Shown here piece after piece: positions 51,890-59,392 of a DNA stretch of 64,000 nucleotides. Location: the NCBI GenBank assembly GCA_035538335.1, contig DATLKN010000052.1, forward strand, positions 1 to 64,000, written 5' to 3'. Each line of letters begins with the position of its first letter. Positions within the stretch are counted from its first letter, which is position 1. The DNA is from AP-15 sp035538335. GTDB taxonomy: Bacteria > Pseudomonadota > Alphaproteobacteria > ATCC43930 > CGMCC-115725. The translations under genes and the position numbers were made by a program. The notes beneath the pieces were generated by a model. That model did not search any database and was not told where the DNA came from. It was given only the letters and a program-made list of their open reading frames with translations.

Positions 51890-52329
51890 GGCTCCGGAAG
51901 AAAATCCTCCGCCAGGACCTGATCGAAGCTGAACGGGCAATCGACCGGAAATGTCGCTTCCGAGAGGCCGGTCTCGTTGGCCGCCTTCTCCCGCGCTTCC
52001 GCGTAGATTTCCGGCAACAGCCGGTCGGTCGCATTGCGCAGGCTCGGCGATTCACGGAGCAGCTTTGCGATCTGGCGCCGCTGCTCGCGGACCGTGGCGG
52101 ACCAGCTTCGCGACCGAAACCCGACCTGGATCTGCCATTTCAGCAGGTGAACGAGCAGCACGACTAGGCGGCTGTCAATCTCGCGCTTGTCGCGGCGGCC
52201 CATGCTCTCGATCTCCTCGGCAATATTCTCGATGTCGAGCGCGGTGAGTTCGCCGGCGCGCAAATGCCGCGCCTGCTCGATCGTCCAGGCGTAGAAATCG
52301 TCGTCATAGGCCGCCCGGTTGCGGGCCAT
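51886..52329 (-). CDS. DUF29 family protein
   Basis: 147 residues matching DUF29: YDDDFYAWTIEQARHLRAGE, LDIENIAEEIESMGRRDKRE, then VVLLVHLLKWQIQVGFRSRS and W. It is an all-helical protein, common in cyanobacteria and alphaproteobacteria and often multi-copy, of unknown function; the lineage-specific scatter suggests association with mobile or toxin-like roles, which is unproven. It is complete at both ends. Confidence 0.88.
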   Translation of the reverse strand: MARNRAAYDDDFYAWTIEQARHLRAGELTALDIENIAEEIESMGRRDKREIDSRLVVLLVHLLKWQIQVGFRSRSWSATVREQRRQIAKLLRESPSLRNATDRLLPEIYAEAREKAANETGLSEATFPVDCPFSFDQVLAEDFLPEP

Positions 52330-52459
52330 CGAGACCTCCGAGGTAAGTGTCCGATCCTAGCACGCTACGCGGCCGGCTGCATCGCGCCTCGCGGCTTGAG
52401 CCGGCGCCCCAAATCGTAGCACTGTGGCGGCAGCGACAAGGCGGCTGAGAGGAGGGGTC

Positions 52460-53344
52460 ATGAAGATCGGTTTTGTCGGGCTCGGCATCATGGGCCGGCC
52501 GATGGCGATCAATTTGATGAAGGGCGGGCACCAGCTCTTCGTCTACGGCAAGCGGCGGCTGCCGGCCGACGTGCGCGAGGCGGGCGCCACCGTCTGCGAT
52601 ACGCTGAAGGAAGTCGCCGCTGCCGCCGAGACCGTCATCCTGATGGTCCCCGACACGCCCGACGTGAAGAGCGCCCTTTTCGACGCGGATGGCGTCGCCG
52701 CCGGCCTCTCGCCGGGCAAGACCGTCGTCGATATGAGCTCGATCTCGCCGATCGAGACGAAGGCGTTTGCCGCCGAGATCGCGAAGAAAGGCTGCGGCTA
52801 TGTCGATGCGCCGGTGTCGGGCGGTGAGGTCGGCGCCAAGGCCGCCTCGCTGACGATCATGGTCGGCGGATCGGAGCGCGACTTCGCCAAGGTCAAGCCG
52901 CTGTTCGAGTTGATGGGCAAGAACATCACCCTCGTCGGCGAGGTCGGCGCCGGGCAGACGACGAAGGTGGCGAACCAGATCATCGTCGCGCTGACGATCG
53001 AGGCGGTCGGCGAAGCCTTGCTCTTCGCTTCGCGCGCCGGCGCCGACCCGGCCAAGGTGCGCGAGGCGCTGATGGGCGGCTTCGCCTCCTCGCGCATCCT
53101 GGAAGTGCATGGCGAGCGCATGATCAACCGCACCTTCGACCCCGGCTTCCGCATCGAACTGCACCAGAAGGATCTGGGCCTCGCGCTATCCGGGGCGCGG
53201 GCCCTCAGCCTGTCGCTGCCCAATACCGCGACGACGCAGGAGCTCTTCAACGCCGCCGCCGCGCTCGGCGGCAAGGGCTGGGACCATTCGGGCCTGGTGC
53301 GCGTCCTCGAACACCTCGCCGGCCACGAAGTGGCGAAGGGGTAG
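52460..53344 (+). CDS. 3-hydroxyacid dehydrogenase family oxidoreductase (GarR/tartronate semialdehyde reductase-like)
   Basis: 294 residues from the ATG at 52460, which has GGAGGGG just upstream. The N-terminal Rossmann motif GFVGLGIMGRPMAINLMKGG binds NAD(P). VDAPVSGGEVGAKAASLTIM is the substrate-binding signature, and the catalytic Lys lies in GQTTKVANQIIVA (about residue 171). The C-terminal helical domain is complete. 2-hydroxy-3-oxopropionate reductase is the closest recollection, with 3-hydroxyisobutyrate dehydrogenase as the alternative. It is followed by the DUF559 cassette. Confidence 0.88.
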   Translation: MKIGFVGLGIMGRPMAINLMKGGHQLFVYGKRRLPADVREAGATVCDTLKEVAAAAETVILMVPDTPDVKSALFDADGVAAGLSPGKTVVDMSSISPIETKAFAAEIAKKGCGYVDAPVSGGEVGAKAASLTIMVGGSERDFAKVKPLFELMGKNITLVGEVGAGQTTKVANQIIVALTIEAVGEALLFASRAGADPAKVREALMGGFASSRILEVHGERMINRTFDPGFRIELHQKDLGLALSGARALSLSLPNTATTQELFNAAAALGGKGWDHSGLVRVLEHLAGHEVAKG

Positions 53345-53352
53345 GCGAGCGA

Positions 53353-53394
53353 CTCCCTCGCCCCGCTTGCGGGGAGAGGGTCGGGGTGAGGGGC
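53353..53394 (+). repeat. Left inverted-repeat arm of the DUF559 cassette (family A)
   Basis: CTCCCTCGCCCCGC, two bases (TT), then GCGGGGAGAGGGTCGGGGTG and AGGGGC. Its outer 14 and inner 26 bases are exact reverse complements of the right arm at 53748-53791. It starts 8 bases after the dehydrogenase stop codon. Confidence 0.9.
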
Positions 53395-53403
53395 AAGGGA
53401 CAC

Positions 53404-53748
53404 ATGCGGGGGAAAGATGAAAAGCGCTCAGGACGTGCGCGTTCGCTCCGCCGCTCGCTGACCAGGCCGGAATTTCTCCTGTGGGCGAAAATCCGAAATC
53501 GCCAGCTCGGGGGATTCAAGTTTGTCCGGCAAGAGCCGATCGGGCCGTATTACGCCGATTTTATCTGTCGCGAGCGGCACGTTGTAGTCGAGCTCGATGG
53601 AGGCCAGCATGCCGAAAGCGCCGATGATCGCCGACGCGACGAAAAGCTAACCGCGATCGGATATCGCGTAATCCGCGTCTGGAACAACGACCTCGTCGAA
53701 AACATGGAGGGTGTCCTGCAGATGCTGCTCGTCGAGTTGCGGAAATAG
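53404..53748 (+). CDS. DUF559 protein (restriction-endonuclease-like, PD-(D/E)XK fold)
   Basis: 114 residues from the ATG at 53404; a GTG at 53386, inside the left repeat arm, would add six. The family pattern is LRRSLTRPEFLLWAKIRNRQ, FKFVRQEPIGPYYADFICRE, HVVVELDGGQHAESADDRRR and YRVIRVWNNDLVENMEGVLQ. The D...E-x-D arrangement (ADFIC and VVELDGGQH) resembles the Vsr/very-short-patch-repair nuclease fold. Activity of the family is unproven. It is placed exactly between perfect inverted repeats; the final G of its TAG is the first base of the right arm. Confidence 0.9.
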   Translation: MRGKDEKRSGRARSLRRSLTRPEFLLWAKIRNRQLGGFKFVRQEPIGPYYADFICRERHVVVELDGGQHAESADDRRRDEKLTAIGYRVIRVWNNDLVENMEGVLQMLLVELRK

Positions 53749-53791
53749 CCCCTCACCCCGACCCTCTCCCCGCGGGCGCGGGGCGAGGGAG
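53748..53791 (-). repeat. Right inverted-repeat arm of the DUF559 cassette (family A)
   Basis: GCCCCTCACCCCGACCCTCT then CCCCGC, four bases (GGGC), and GCGGGGCGAGGGAG. The 26-base and 14-base blocks are perfect reverse complements of the left arm; only the spacer length differs (4 versus 2). It ends one base before the stop codon of the next gene. Confidence 0.9.
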
Positions 53792-54649
53792 CTACGGGCC
53801 GAGCACGCGTTCGAGCGTTTTGACGAGATTGTCCGGGCCGGGGGCGCTTTCGGCTTCGGCGGCCGCGAGGTCGGCATAGAGCCGCGCGACCGCTGCGTAG
53901 ATGTCGCTCGAAGCCTCGTTGCCGGCGAGAAAGTCCGAGATCTCCTCCATCTCGCCGACCCAGCGGTAGGCCTTGTCGTACATGCGCGGGATGGCGGTGC
54001 GGAATTGCGCGAGGAGCTGCGGCTGGCTCGCCGAAAGCTCGGCGATGAGCGCCTCGGCGCAGCCGAAGCGCGCCGCGCCCAGGAGCATCGCGGAAGCGAT
54101 CGCGGTCGTCCCCTTGGTGATCCCGGCATAGGACATCTTGAGCCCCGAGGCGGCGCCGGCCGGCCCCGGAATTGCCCGCAGATCGAGCCCCCAATCCCTG
54201 AGCGGCAATGCCTCGCGCACATGCTCGCCCGAGGCGTAGATGGCCGGGCCCTTTTTGCCGGGCTGCGGCGGCCCGCCGATGATGCCGGCATCGACGAAAT
54301 GCGCGCCGGTCTGAGACACGACGGGGGCGATGCGCAATGCCGTCTGCGGGCTGACCGCGTTGCAGTCGATGTAGACGGGCTTTCGGTCGAGCTCCGCGAA
54401 GCTCGGCGCGAGCCGGCGCGCGAGGCCCTCGGCGGCGGCCGGCGGTAACACGGACAGAAAGAAATCAGCGCCGGCGAGCAGCGCACGCTCGTCGGCAGCC
54501 GCGGCCATCCCCGCCTCGCGCGCCCGCGCGGCGCTTTCCGGGCTGCGCCCGGACAGCAGCGTTCTGACCTGCGCCCCGTTCTCGGTGAGGCGGCGGCCGA
54601 TGCCGGCCCCCATCGTGCCTTGCGCGATGATCGCGACGGTGATGCTCAT
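53792..54649 (-). CDS. NAD(P)-binding 6-phosphogluconate dehydrogenase-like protein with DUF1932 domain
   Basis: 285 residues. The N-terminal Rossmann domain begins ITVAIIAQGTMGAGIGRRLT (GxxGxG variant with Gln), and GAHFVDAGIIGGPPQPGKKG resembles the substrate signature of the beta-hydroxyacid dehydrogenase family. The catalytic lysine is in GLKMSYAGITKGTTA. The DUF1932 helical domain follows (about 185-270). The substrate is unknown. AGGAGG precedes the ATG. It is related to, but not a recent copy of, the dehydrogenase at 52460. Confidence 0.85.
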   Translation of the reverse strand: MSITVAIIAQGTMGAGIGRRLTENGAQVRTLLSGRSPESAARAREAGMAAAADERALLAGADFFLSVLPPAAAEGLARRLAPSFAELDRKPVYIDCNAVSPQTALRIAPVVSQTGAHFVDAGIIGGPPQPGKKGPAIYASGEHVREALPLRDWGLDLRAIPGPAGAASGLKMSYAGITKGTTAIASAMLLGAARFGCAEALIAELSASQPQLLAQFRTAIPRMYDKAYRWVGEMEEISDFLAGNEASSDIYAAVARLYADLAAAEAESAPGPDNLVKTLERVLGP

Positions 54650-54713
54650 CGGTGCCTCCTGCGGCGTGGGCCAATCCGGCAGAGGCTAGCGAGCCTGGCG
54701 CGCCGTGAAAAGA

Positions 54714-56411
54714 TCAGGCCGCGCCTTTGAGCCGGCCGGCCAGCGCCGCCTCCAGAGCCGGCCGCCCGATGCGGTGGCAGAAATCGCCGAAGCCCTCGCC
54801 CGCCTCGCGAGTTGCGGCGAAAAGCGCGAAAAGCGGCTCCAGCACCTCGCCGATCTCGCCCAGCGCCACCCGGTCGGCGAGCGCCGCGTTGAGCCGGGTG
54901 CCGGCGAAATCGCCGCCGACGAAGAGCGCGTAATAGCCCGGCATGCGGCCGACAATGCCGATGTCGCCGGTATAAGGGCGGGCGCAGCCGTTGGGGCAGC
55001 CGGTGATGCGCACCGAGATGCGCTCGCGCTCGAGCCCGTGCCGGGCGAGCGCGGCGGCGATCATCCCTACGATATCGTCGCGCACGCGCTCGGCTTCGGT
55101 GAGCGCAAGGCCGCAGGTCGGCAATGCCGGGCAGGCGAGCGCCCAGCGCTCGACCGGCAACAGCTCGCGCGCGAGCGGCACGCGATGGGCGGCGAGGATC
55201 GCTTCGATCGCGGCGCAGTCGGCGGGATCGATGTTGGACAGGATGATGTCCTGGCTCGGCATCAGAACGGGATCGCAGCCGAAGCGCGCGACGATCTCTC
55301 GCAATGCCGCGCGGATCTCGCCCGCGATGCGCCCGCTCGACACCGGCACGCCGAGATAGAGCCGGCCGTCGCCTTGCTCGTGCCAGCCCATATGGTCGGG
55401 AACGGCGAAAGCGGGCATCGGCCGCGCCGGTTCCAGCGCTTTGCCGAGGTATTCCGAAAGCCGCGCGCGCGCCCATTCCTCGCCGCGCTCGGCGACAATG
55501 TATTTAAGCCGGGCATGGCGGCGGTTGCCGCGGTCGCCCCAATCGCGGTGCAGTTTGACGACGGCGGCTGCCCCATCGAGCAGATCTTCCGCGCCGACGA
55601 AGGCGACGGGCGTCGCCAGGCGTGGGTAGGTCTCGGGCTTGTTGTGCGTCATCCCGTGGCCGCCGCCGAGGAAGAAATTGTAGCCCGCCGGTGCTTCGCC
55701 CTCGAAGAGCGCCACGATCGCGAGGTCGTTGGTCAAGACGTCGATGGTGTTGTCCTGCGGCACCGCGAGGCCGATCTTGAACTTTCGCGGCAGGTAGCGC
55801 TCGCTGTAGAGCGGGTCGGGGCTCTCCTCGGCGCCGCTCTCCTTGCGCCACTTCTCGCCGTCGATCCAGATCTCGTGATAGGCCGCGGTGCGCGGCAGGA
55901 GATGCGTCGAAAGGCGCCGCGCATCCTCTTCGAGCCGGCGATGGACAGGGTCGCGGATCGGCGCCGGCACCGTCGTCACGTTTCGCACGACGTCGCCGCA
56001 GGCCGACAGGGTCGTCAGCATCGCCGCGTTGATCGCCGCGATCGTCGCCTTCAGGTTGCGCTTCGCGACGCCGTGAAACTGGATCCCTTCGCGCGTCGTG
56101 ATGCGCAGCGCGCCGCCCGCCCAGCGCCCGGCGATGCCGTCGAGCGCCAGATACTGCGCGGCCGTCAGCCGGCCGCCCGGAATGCGGGCGCGCACCATGA
56201 ACTGCCAGATTTTGGCGTCGCCGCGCTGCTTTCTCTCGGTGGCGCTGTCGCGGTCATAGCCCTGATAGACGCCATGGAATTTGAGGAGCGCATACCCCTC
56301 ATTGTCGAAGGGCACAGTTTGATCGGCGAGGTCGCGCGCAATATGGCCGCGCAATTGCCGGCTGTTCTTCTTGACCGCCTCGGCCTTGCTGACCGTCTCG
56401 ATCTGAACCAT
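54714..56411 (-). CDS. cysI: Assimilatory sulfite reductase hemoprotein (CysI / nitrite-sulfite reductase family)
   Basis: 565 residues. Reduces sulfite to sulfide with six electrons at a coupled siroheme-[4Fe-4S] centre. Cluster ligands are visible in ACPALPTCGLAL (C-x5-C) and TGCPNGCARP (C-x3-C). LRITTREGIQFHGVAKRNLK and FFLGGGHGMTHNKPETYPRL are typical siroheme/sulfite-binding stretches. The length fits CysI. No cysJ flavoprotein is adjacent, so electrons may come from ferredoxin or a distant partner. It follows metZ on the same strand after 109 bp that contain a promoter of its own. Confidence 0.92.
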   Translation of the reverse strand: MVQIETVSKAEAVKKNSRQLRGHIARDLADQTVPFDNEGYALLKFHGVYQGYDRDSATERKQRGDAKIWQFMVRARIPGGRLTAAQYLALDGIAGRWAGGALRITTREGIQFHGVAKRNLKATIAAINAAMLTTLSACGDVVRNVTTVPAPIRDPVHRRLEEDARRLSTHLLPRTAAYHEIWIDGEKWRKESGAEESPDPLYSERYLPRKFKIGLAVPQDNTIDVLTNDLAIVALFEGEAPAGYNFFLGGGHGMTHNKPETYPRLATPVAFVGAEDLLDGAAAVVKLHRDWGDRGNRRHARLKYIVAERGEEWARARLSEYLGKALEPARPMPAFAVPDHMGWHEQGDGRLYLGVPVSSGRIAGEIRAALREIVARFGCDPVLMPSQDIILSNIDPADCAAIEAILAAHRVPLARELLPVERWALACPALPTCGLALTEAERVRDDIVGMIAAALARHGLERERISVRITGCPNGCARPYTGDIGIVGRMPGYYALFVGGDFAGTRLNAALADRVALGEIGEVLEPLFALFAATREAGEGFGDFCHRIGRPALEAALAGRLKGAA

Positions 56412-56465
56412 GGCGCACCTCTCGCGAGGCGAGCGGGCAAAATGCCGGCTCGACGGCGTGGTTCA

Positions 56466-56518
56466 GATATAAAGACCTATATTAACATGTCAAATAAGAT
56501 ATATTCACATATATATTC
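56466..56518 (-). promoter_or_regulatory. AT-rich promoter region of cysI with direct repeats
   Basis: On the minus strand: TTGACA (56493-56488), a 16-bp spacer and TATATC (56471-56466). Just upstream are two direct copies of ATATATTC (plus strand 56499-56506 and 56511-56518), 12 bp apart, a candidate activator site. The AT-richness is extreme for this genome. Confidence 0.5.
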
Positions 56519-56520
56519 CG

Positions 56521-57726
56521 CTAAACATGCTGCAAGGCGCGATCGATGTCGGCGGTCAGATCGGCTTCGGCTTCGAGCCCGGCGGACAGCCGCACCAGCG
56601 TGTCGCCGATGCCGAGTTCGGCGCGCGCCTCGGGCTTGAGGCGCGAATGCGTCGTCGTCGCCGGGTGCGTGACGAGGCTCTTCGAATCGCCGAGATTGTT
56701 CGAGATGTCGACGAGGCGGAGCGCGTCGAGAAAGCGGAAACAGGCTTCCTTGCCGCCGGCGACATCGAAGGCGACGAGGCTGCCGCCGGCCTTCATCTGG
56801 CGCTGCGCGAGATCGTATTGCGGGTGGCTCGGCAGCCCGGGATAGATGACGCGCGCGATCTTCGGGTGAGATGCGAGATGCCGGGCGATGCCGAGCGCGG
56901 TCGCGCATTGCCGCTCGACCCGCAATTCGAGCGTCTCCAGCCCTTTCAGCAACAGCCAGGCGTTGAACGGAGACAATGACGGCCCGGTGTGCCGGTAGAA
57001 GGTGCCGAGATCCTCCTTCAGGTATTTCTCCGCGCCGAGGATCGCGCCGCCGAGCGAACGGCCTTGCCCGTCGATGTGCTTCGTCGCCGAATAGACGACG
57101 ACGTCGGCGCCGAGCGCCAATGGCTTCTGCAACAGCGGTGTCGCGAACACGTTGTCGACGACGAAAATGCCGCCGGCGCGATGCACGAGGCGCGCCACCG
57201 CCTCGAGGTCGATCAATTCCATCGCCGGGTTCGATGGGCTCTCGCAAAAGGCGAGCGCCGCGCCGGGGGCAAGCGCCGCCTCCCATTGAGCGAGGTCGCG
57301 CCCGTCGACGAGCACGCTCTCGATGCCGAAGCGCGGCAGCAGCTCGGCGACGATATAATGGCAGCTGCCGAAGAGCGCCCGGCTCGAGACGACGCGCTGT
57401 CCGGCGCGCAGCTTGCACAGCAGCGCGGCGAAGACTGCCGCCATGCCGCTTGCCGTGGCGCGGCAGGCTTCCGCCCCTTCGATGAGGCGCAGCCGCTCCT
57501 CGAACATCGCCACGGTCGGGTTGCGGTAGCGCGAATAGACATAGCGCGAGCCGTCATTGGCGAAGGCCGCTTCCGCCGCCGCGGCGTTGTCGTAGACAAA
57601 GCCCGAAGTCATGAAGAGCGCTTCGGAAGTCTCTTCGAAGGCGCTGCGGGTCGCGCCGCCGCGCACCAAGAGGGTCGCGGGCGCGACCTTGTCGGCGAGT
57701 TCGGCGGGCAGCACGGGCTTCGGCAT
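56521..57726 (-). CDS. metZ: O-succinylhomoserine sulfhydrylase MetZ
   Basis: 401 residues from the ATG at 57726. Cys/Met-metabolism PLP enzyme that makes homocysteine from O-succinylhomoserine and sulfide. The PLP lysine is in VVYSATKHIDGQGRSLGG; YSRYRNPTVAMFEERLRLIE, EGAEACRATASGMAAVFAAL and LLVRGGATRSAFEETSEALF are family hallmarks. MetZ is chosen over other members because of the SAM-II riboswitch upstream and the sulfite reductase downstream, which supplies sulfide. Expression should fall when S-adenosylmethionine is plentiful. Confidence 0.93.
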   Translation of the reverse strand: MPKPVLPAELADKVAPATLLVRGGATRSAFEETSEALFMTSGFVYDNAAAAEAAFANDGSRYVYSRYRNPTVAMFEERLRLIEGAEACRATASGMAAVFAALLCKLRAGQRVVSSRALFGSCHYIVAELLPRFGIESVLVDGRDLAQWEAALAPGAALAFCESPSNPAMELIDLEAVARLVHRAGGIFVVDNVFATPLLQKPLALGADVVVYSATKHIDGQGRSLGGAILGAEKYLKEDLGTFYRHTGPSLSPFNAWLLLKGLETLELRVERQCATALGIARHLASHPKIARVIYPGLPSHPQYDLAQRQMKAGGSLVAFDVAGGKEACFRFLDALRLVDISNNLGDSKSLVTHPATTTHSRLKPEARAELGIGDTLVRLSAGLEAEADLTADIDRALQHV

Positions 57727-57766
57727 CGGCGCGTCTCCTGTTTGCGGCCGCGCCGGCCCGGGCAAC

Positions 57767-57797
57767 AAAAAACCCCGGTCCCGCGCGGGCCAGGGTT
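57767..57797 (-). terminator. Intrinsic terminator between SAM-II riboswitch and metZ
   Basis: On the minus strand a long GC-rich hairpin (arms 57797-57784 and 57784-57771, AACCCTGGCCCGC with GCGGGACCGGGGTT, one mismatch and one G-U pair) is followed by six T residues (57772-57767). Its place after the riboswitch and 41 bases before the metZ ATG fits a transcriptional attenuator. Confidence 0.75.
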
Positions 57798-57810
57798 CCT
57801 TTTCGAACAC

Positions 57811-57868
57811 CCGACCTTTTAGCGCTTGTTTAGCGTGGCCGCAAGCCGGTCGGCTCAAATTCACCACG
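57811..57868 (-). ncRNA. SAM-II riboswitch
   Basis: Minus strand begins CGTGGTGAATTTGAGCCGAC and continues CGGCTTGCGGCCACGCTAAA, CAAGCGCTAAAAGGTCGG. Stem P1 is CGTGG (57868-57864) with CCACG (57838-57834). The pseudoknot pairs CCGACC (57853-57848) with GGTCGG (57816-57811). The GAATTTGAGC and GCTAAAAGG segments match my memory of the SAM-II (metA) consensus, which is found upstream of metZ/metA in alphaproteobacteria and shuts off expression on binding S-adenosylmethionine. Confidence 0.9.
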
Positions 57869-57876
57869 TGCGCGGT

Positions 57877-57905
57877 TTGTTAGCCCGGTGCGTCGGGGGT
57901 GTCAA
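57877..57905 (-). promoter_or_regulatory. Promoter of the metZ riboswitch transcript
   Basis: TTGACA (57905-57900), an exact 17-bp spacer and TAACAA (57882-57877) on the minus strand. The predicted transcription start falls just before the riboswitch. The IS256-family left end at about 57932 lies 26 bp upstream of the -35 box. Confidence 0.7.
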
Positions 57906-57931
57906 GCGCCGACCCGCTATCGGTGATGTAC

Positions 57932-59191
57932 GGAGATTTGTGTCAGGGCTGTGAGAGGGGGTACTCGGCGGGTTGCTGAAGTCCGCAAAGAGGAGCACCC
58001 CCAATGCCACAGGCTGTGACGATCGCGAGCTTACCGAGGGCCTTCGAGTTGGTGAAGGGCATGCAGGCACAAGGGCTGGAATGGGGCGAGAGCTATCGGC
58101 CGCTTGGCCGACGGGCGATCGCCGCGGTGCTTGCCGGCCAGATGGGTCAGGCGATCGATGAACATCTCGACCGCATGGCCGCGCTCGACAAAGCGGACCG
58201 GCGCAACGGCTCGTACCGGCGGCATTTGTTGACCGAGCTGGGCGAGATCGAGCTCTCGGTGCCGCGCACTCGCCGTTTCGCGCCGATCGCCGTGTTGCGC
58301 GCCTATGCGCGGCGGGCCGTCCAGCTCGACCGTATGATCCTGGCCTGCTTCGTGCTCGGGCTGTCGGTGCGCAAGGTCAGCGAAGCGCTGCTGCCGATCC
58401 TCGGCCGGCTGATCAGCCCGGCGACGGTAAGCACGGTGGCCAAGCAGCTCGACGCGGTGGTCGCCGCCTTTCATGCCCGCCCGCTCAGGGAGCGCTACCG
58501 CGTCTTGATGCTCGACGGCGTGGTGCTGGCCCGCAAGACCGGCGCCGGCGCCATCCGCCGGCCGGTGCTGGTCGCCCTCGGCCTGCGCGAGGACGGCAAG
58601 AAGGAAGTCATCGATTTCCGCCTGGCGCACAGCGAAAGCGCCGCCGAATGGGAACGCTTTCTCGGCGACCTGATTCGTCGCGGCCTCGTCGGCGAGGGCC
58701 TCGAGATGATCTGCGTCGACGGCGGTTCGGGCCTCCTGGCAGCGCTGCCGACCGCCTTTCCAGGGGTCGCGGTCCAGCGCTGCTGGGCGCACAAGATGCG
58801 CAATGTGCTCGGCAAGGTGCGCCAAGCCGACCAGGGGGCCGTCAAGGCCGATCTGCAGGCCGTGATGAACGCCAAAACCCTGCCGCAGGCGCGCTCGGCC
58901 GCCCGCCGGTTCGCCGACCGCTGGGAAGCCGAATACCCCAAAGCGGTCGCCTGCCTGCGTGACGACCTCGACGAACTCTTCACCTGCTGGCGCTACAAAT
59001 CGCTGGCCGAGCGCAAAAAGGTCAGGACCACCAACGCCATCGAGCGCCGCTTTCGCGAAGTCAGACGCCGAACCCGGCCAATGGGCGTCTTCTCCGACCG
59101 CACCTCGATGGACCGCATCCTGTTCGCCGTCTTCAACCACGAAAACCAAAACCAGGGCGTCAGCACCCCTCTCCTGCTGACACAAACCTTT
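57932..59191 (+). mobile_element. IS256-family insertion sequence
   Basis: About 1.26 kb with one transposase gene. Imperfect terminal inverted repeats: GGAGATTTGTGTCAG at the left (57932-57946), and AAAGGTTTGTGTCAG as the reverse complement of the right end (59177-59191); the ten bases TTTGTGTCAG are identical. A 9-bp GAGAGGGG-like subterminal match also occurs at both ends. A clean 8-bp target duplication is not visible (TGATGTAC versus GACGTTAC), so the exact ends are uncertain or the insertion is old. Confidence 0.8.
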
Positions 59192-59194
59192 TGA
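58004..59194 (+). CDS. IS256-family transposase
   Basis: 396 residues, full length. The DDE catalytic residues are visible in RVLMLDGVVLARK (D), MICVDGGSGLLAALPTAFPG (D) and TTNAIERRFREVRRRTRPMG (E). VQRCWAHKMRNVLGKV is the IS256 hallmark between the second Asp and Glu. The gene is intact and has AGGAG before the ATG, so the element may be active. Its stop codon overlaps the outer end of the right inverted repeat. Confidence 0.95.
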   Translation: MPQAVTIASLPRAFELVKGMQAQGLEWGESYRPLGRRAIAAVLAGQMGQAIDEHLDRMAALDKADRRNGSYRRHLLTELGEIELSVPRTRRFAPIAVLRAYARRAVQLDRMILACFVLGLSVRKVSEALLPILGRLISPATVSTVAKQLDAVVAAFHARPLRERYRVLMLDGVVLARKTGAGAIRRPVLVALGLREDGKKEVIDFRLAHSESAAEWERFLGDLIRRGLVGEGLEMICVDGGSGLLAALPTAFPGVAVQRCWAHKMRNVLGKVRQADQGAVKADLQAVMNAKTLPQARSAARRFADRWEAEYPKAVACLRDDLDELFTCWRYKSLAERKKVRTTNAIERRFREVRRRTRPMGVFSDRTSMDRILFAVFNHENQNQGVSTPLLLTQTF

Positions 59195-59216
59195 CGTTAC
59201 CCTTCCGCCCCAAATC

Positions 59217-59328
59217 TCGTCACCCCGGCAAAGGCGGGGGTCCACTCCCGCCAACGCGCGGACCAGGCAAAACTGCATGCGGTTCGACCAGGCTGAAACC
59301 TGGGTCCCGGCCTTCGCCGGGACGACGA
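59217..59328. repeat. Interspersed palindromic repeat, family B (long copy)
   Basis: CGTCACCCCGGCAAAGGCGG at the left and ACCTGGGTCCCGGCCTTCGC then CGGGACGAC at the right, the paired hairpins of family B with a longer middle (about 112 bp). It begins 25 bases after the IS256 right end. Confidence 0.75.
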
Positions 59329-59392
59329 AACAGGGCTGGTTTTGCGCACGATACGGATCTAATCAGAAACCCTCGGACAGAAGGATCCTGCG

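Noticed and set aside
57901..57931. An 8-bp target-site duplication for the IS256 element
   Set aside because: The flanks TGATGTAC and GACGTTAC are only partly alike, so I do not claim a duplication.
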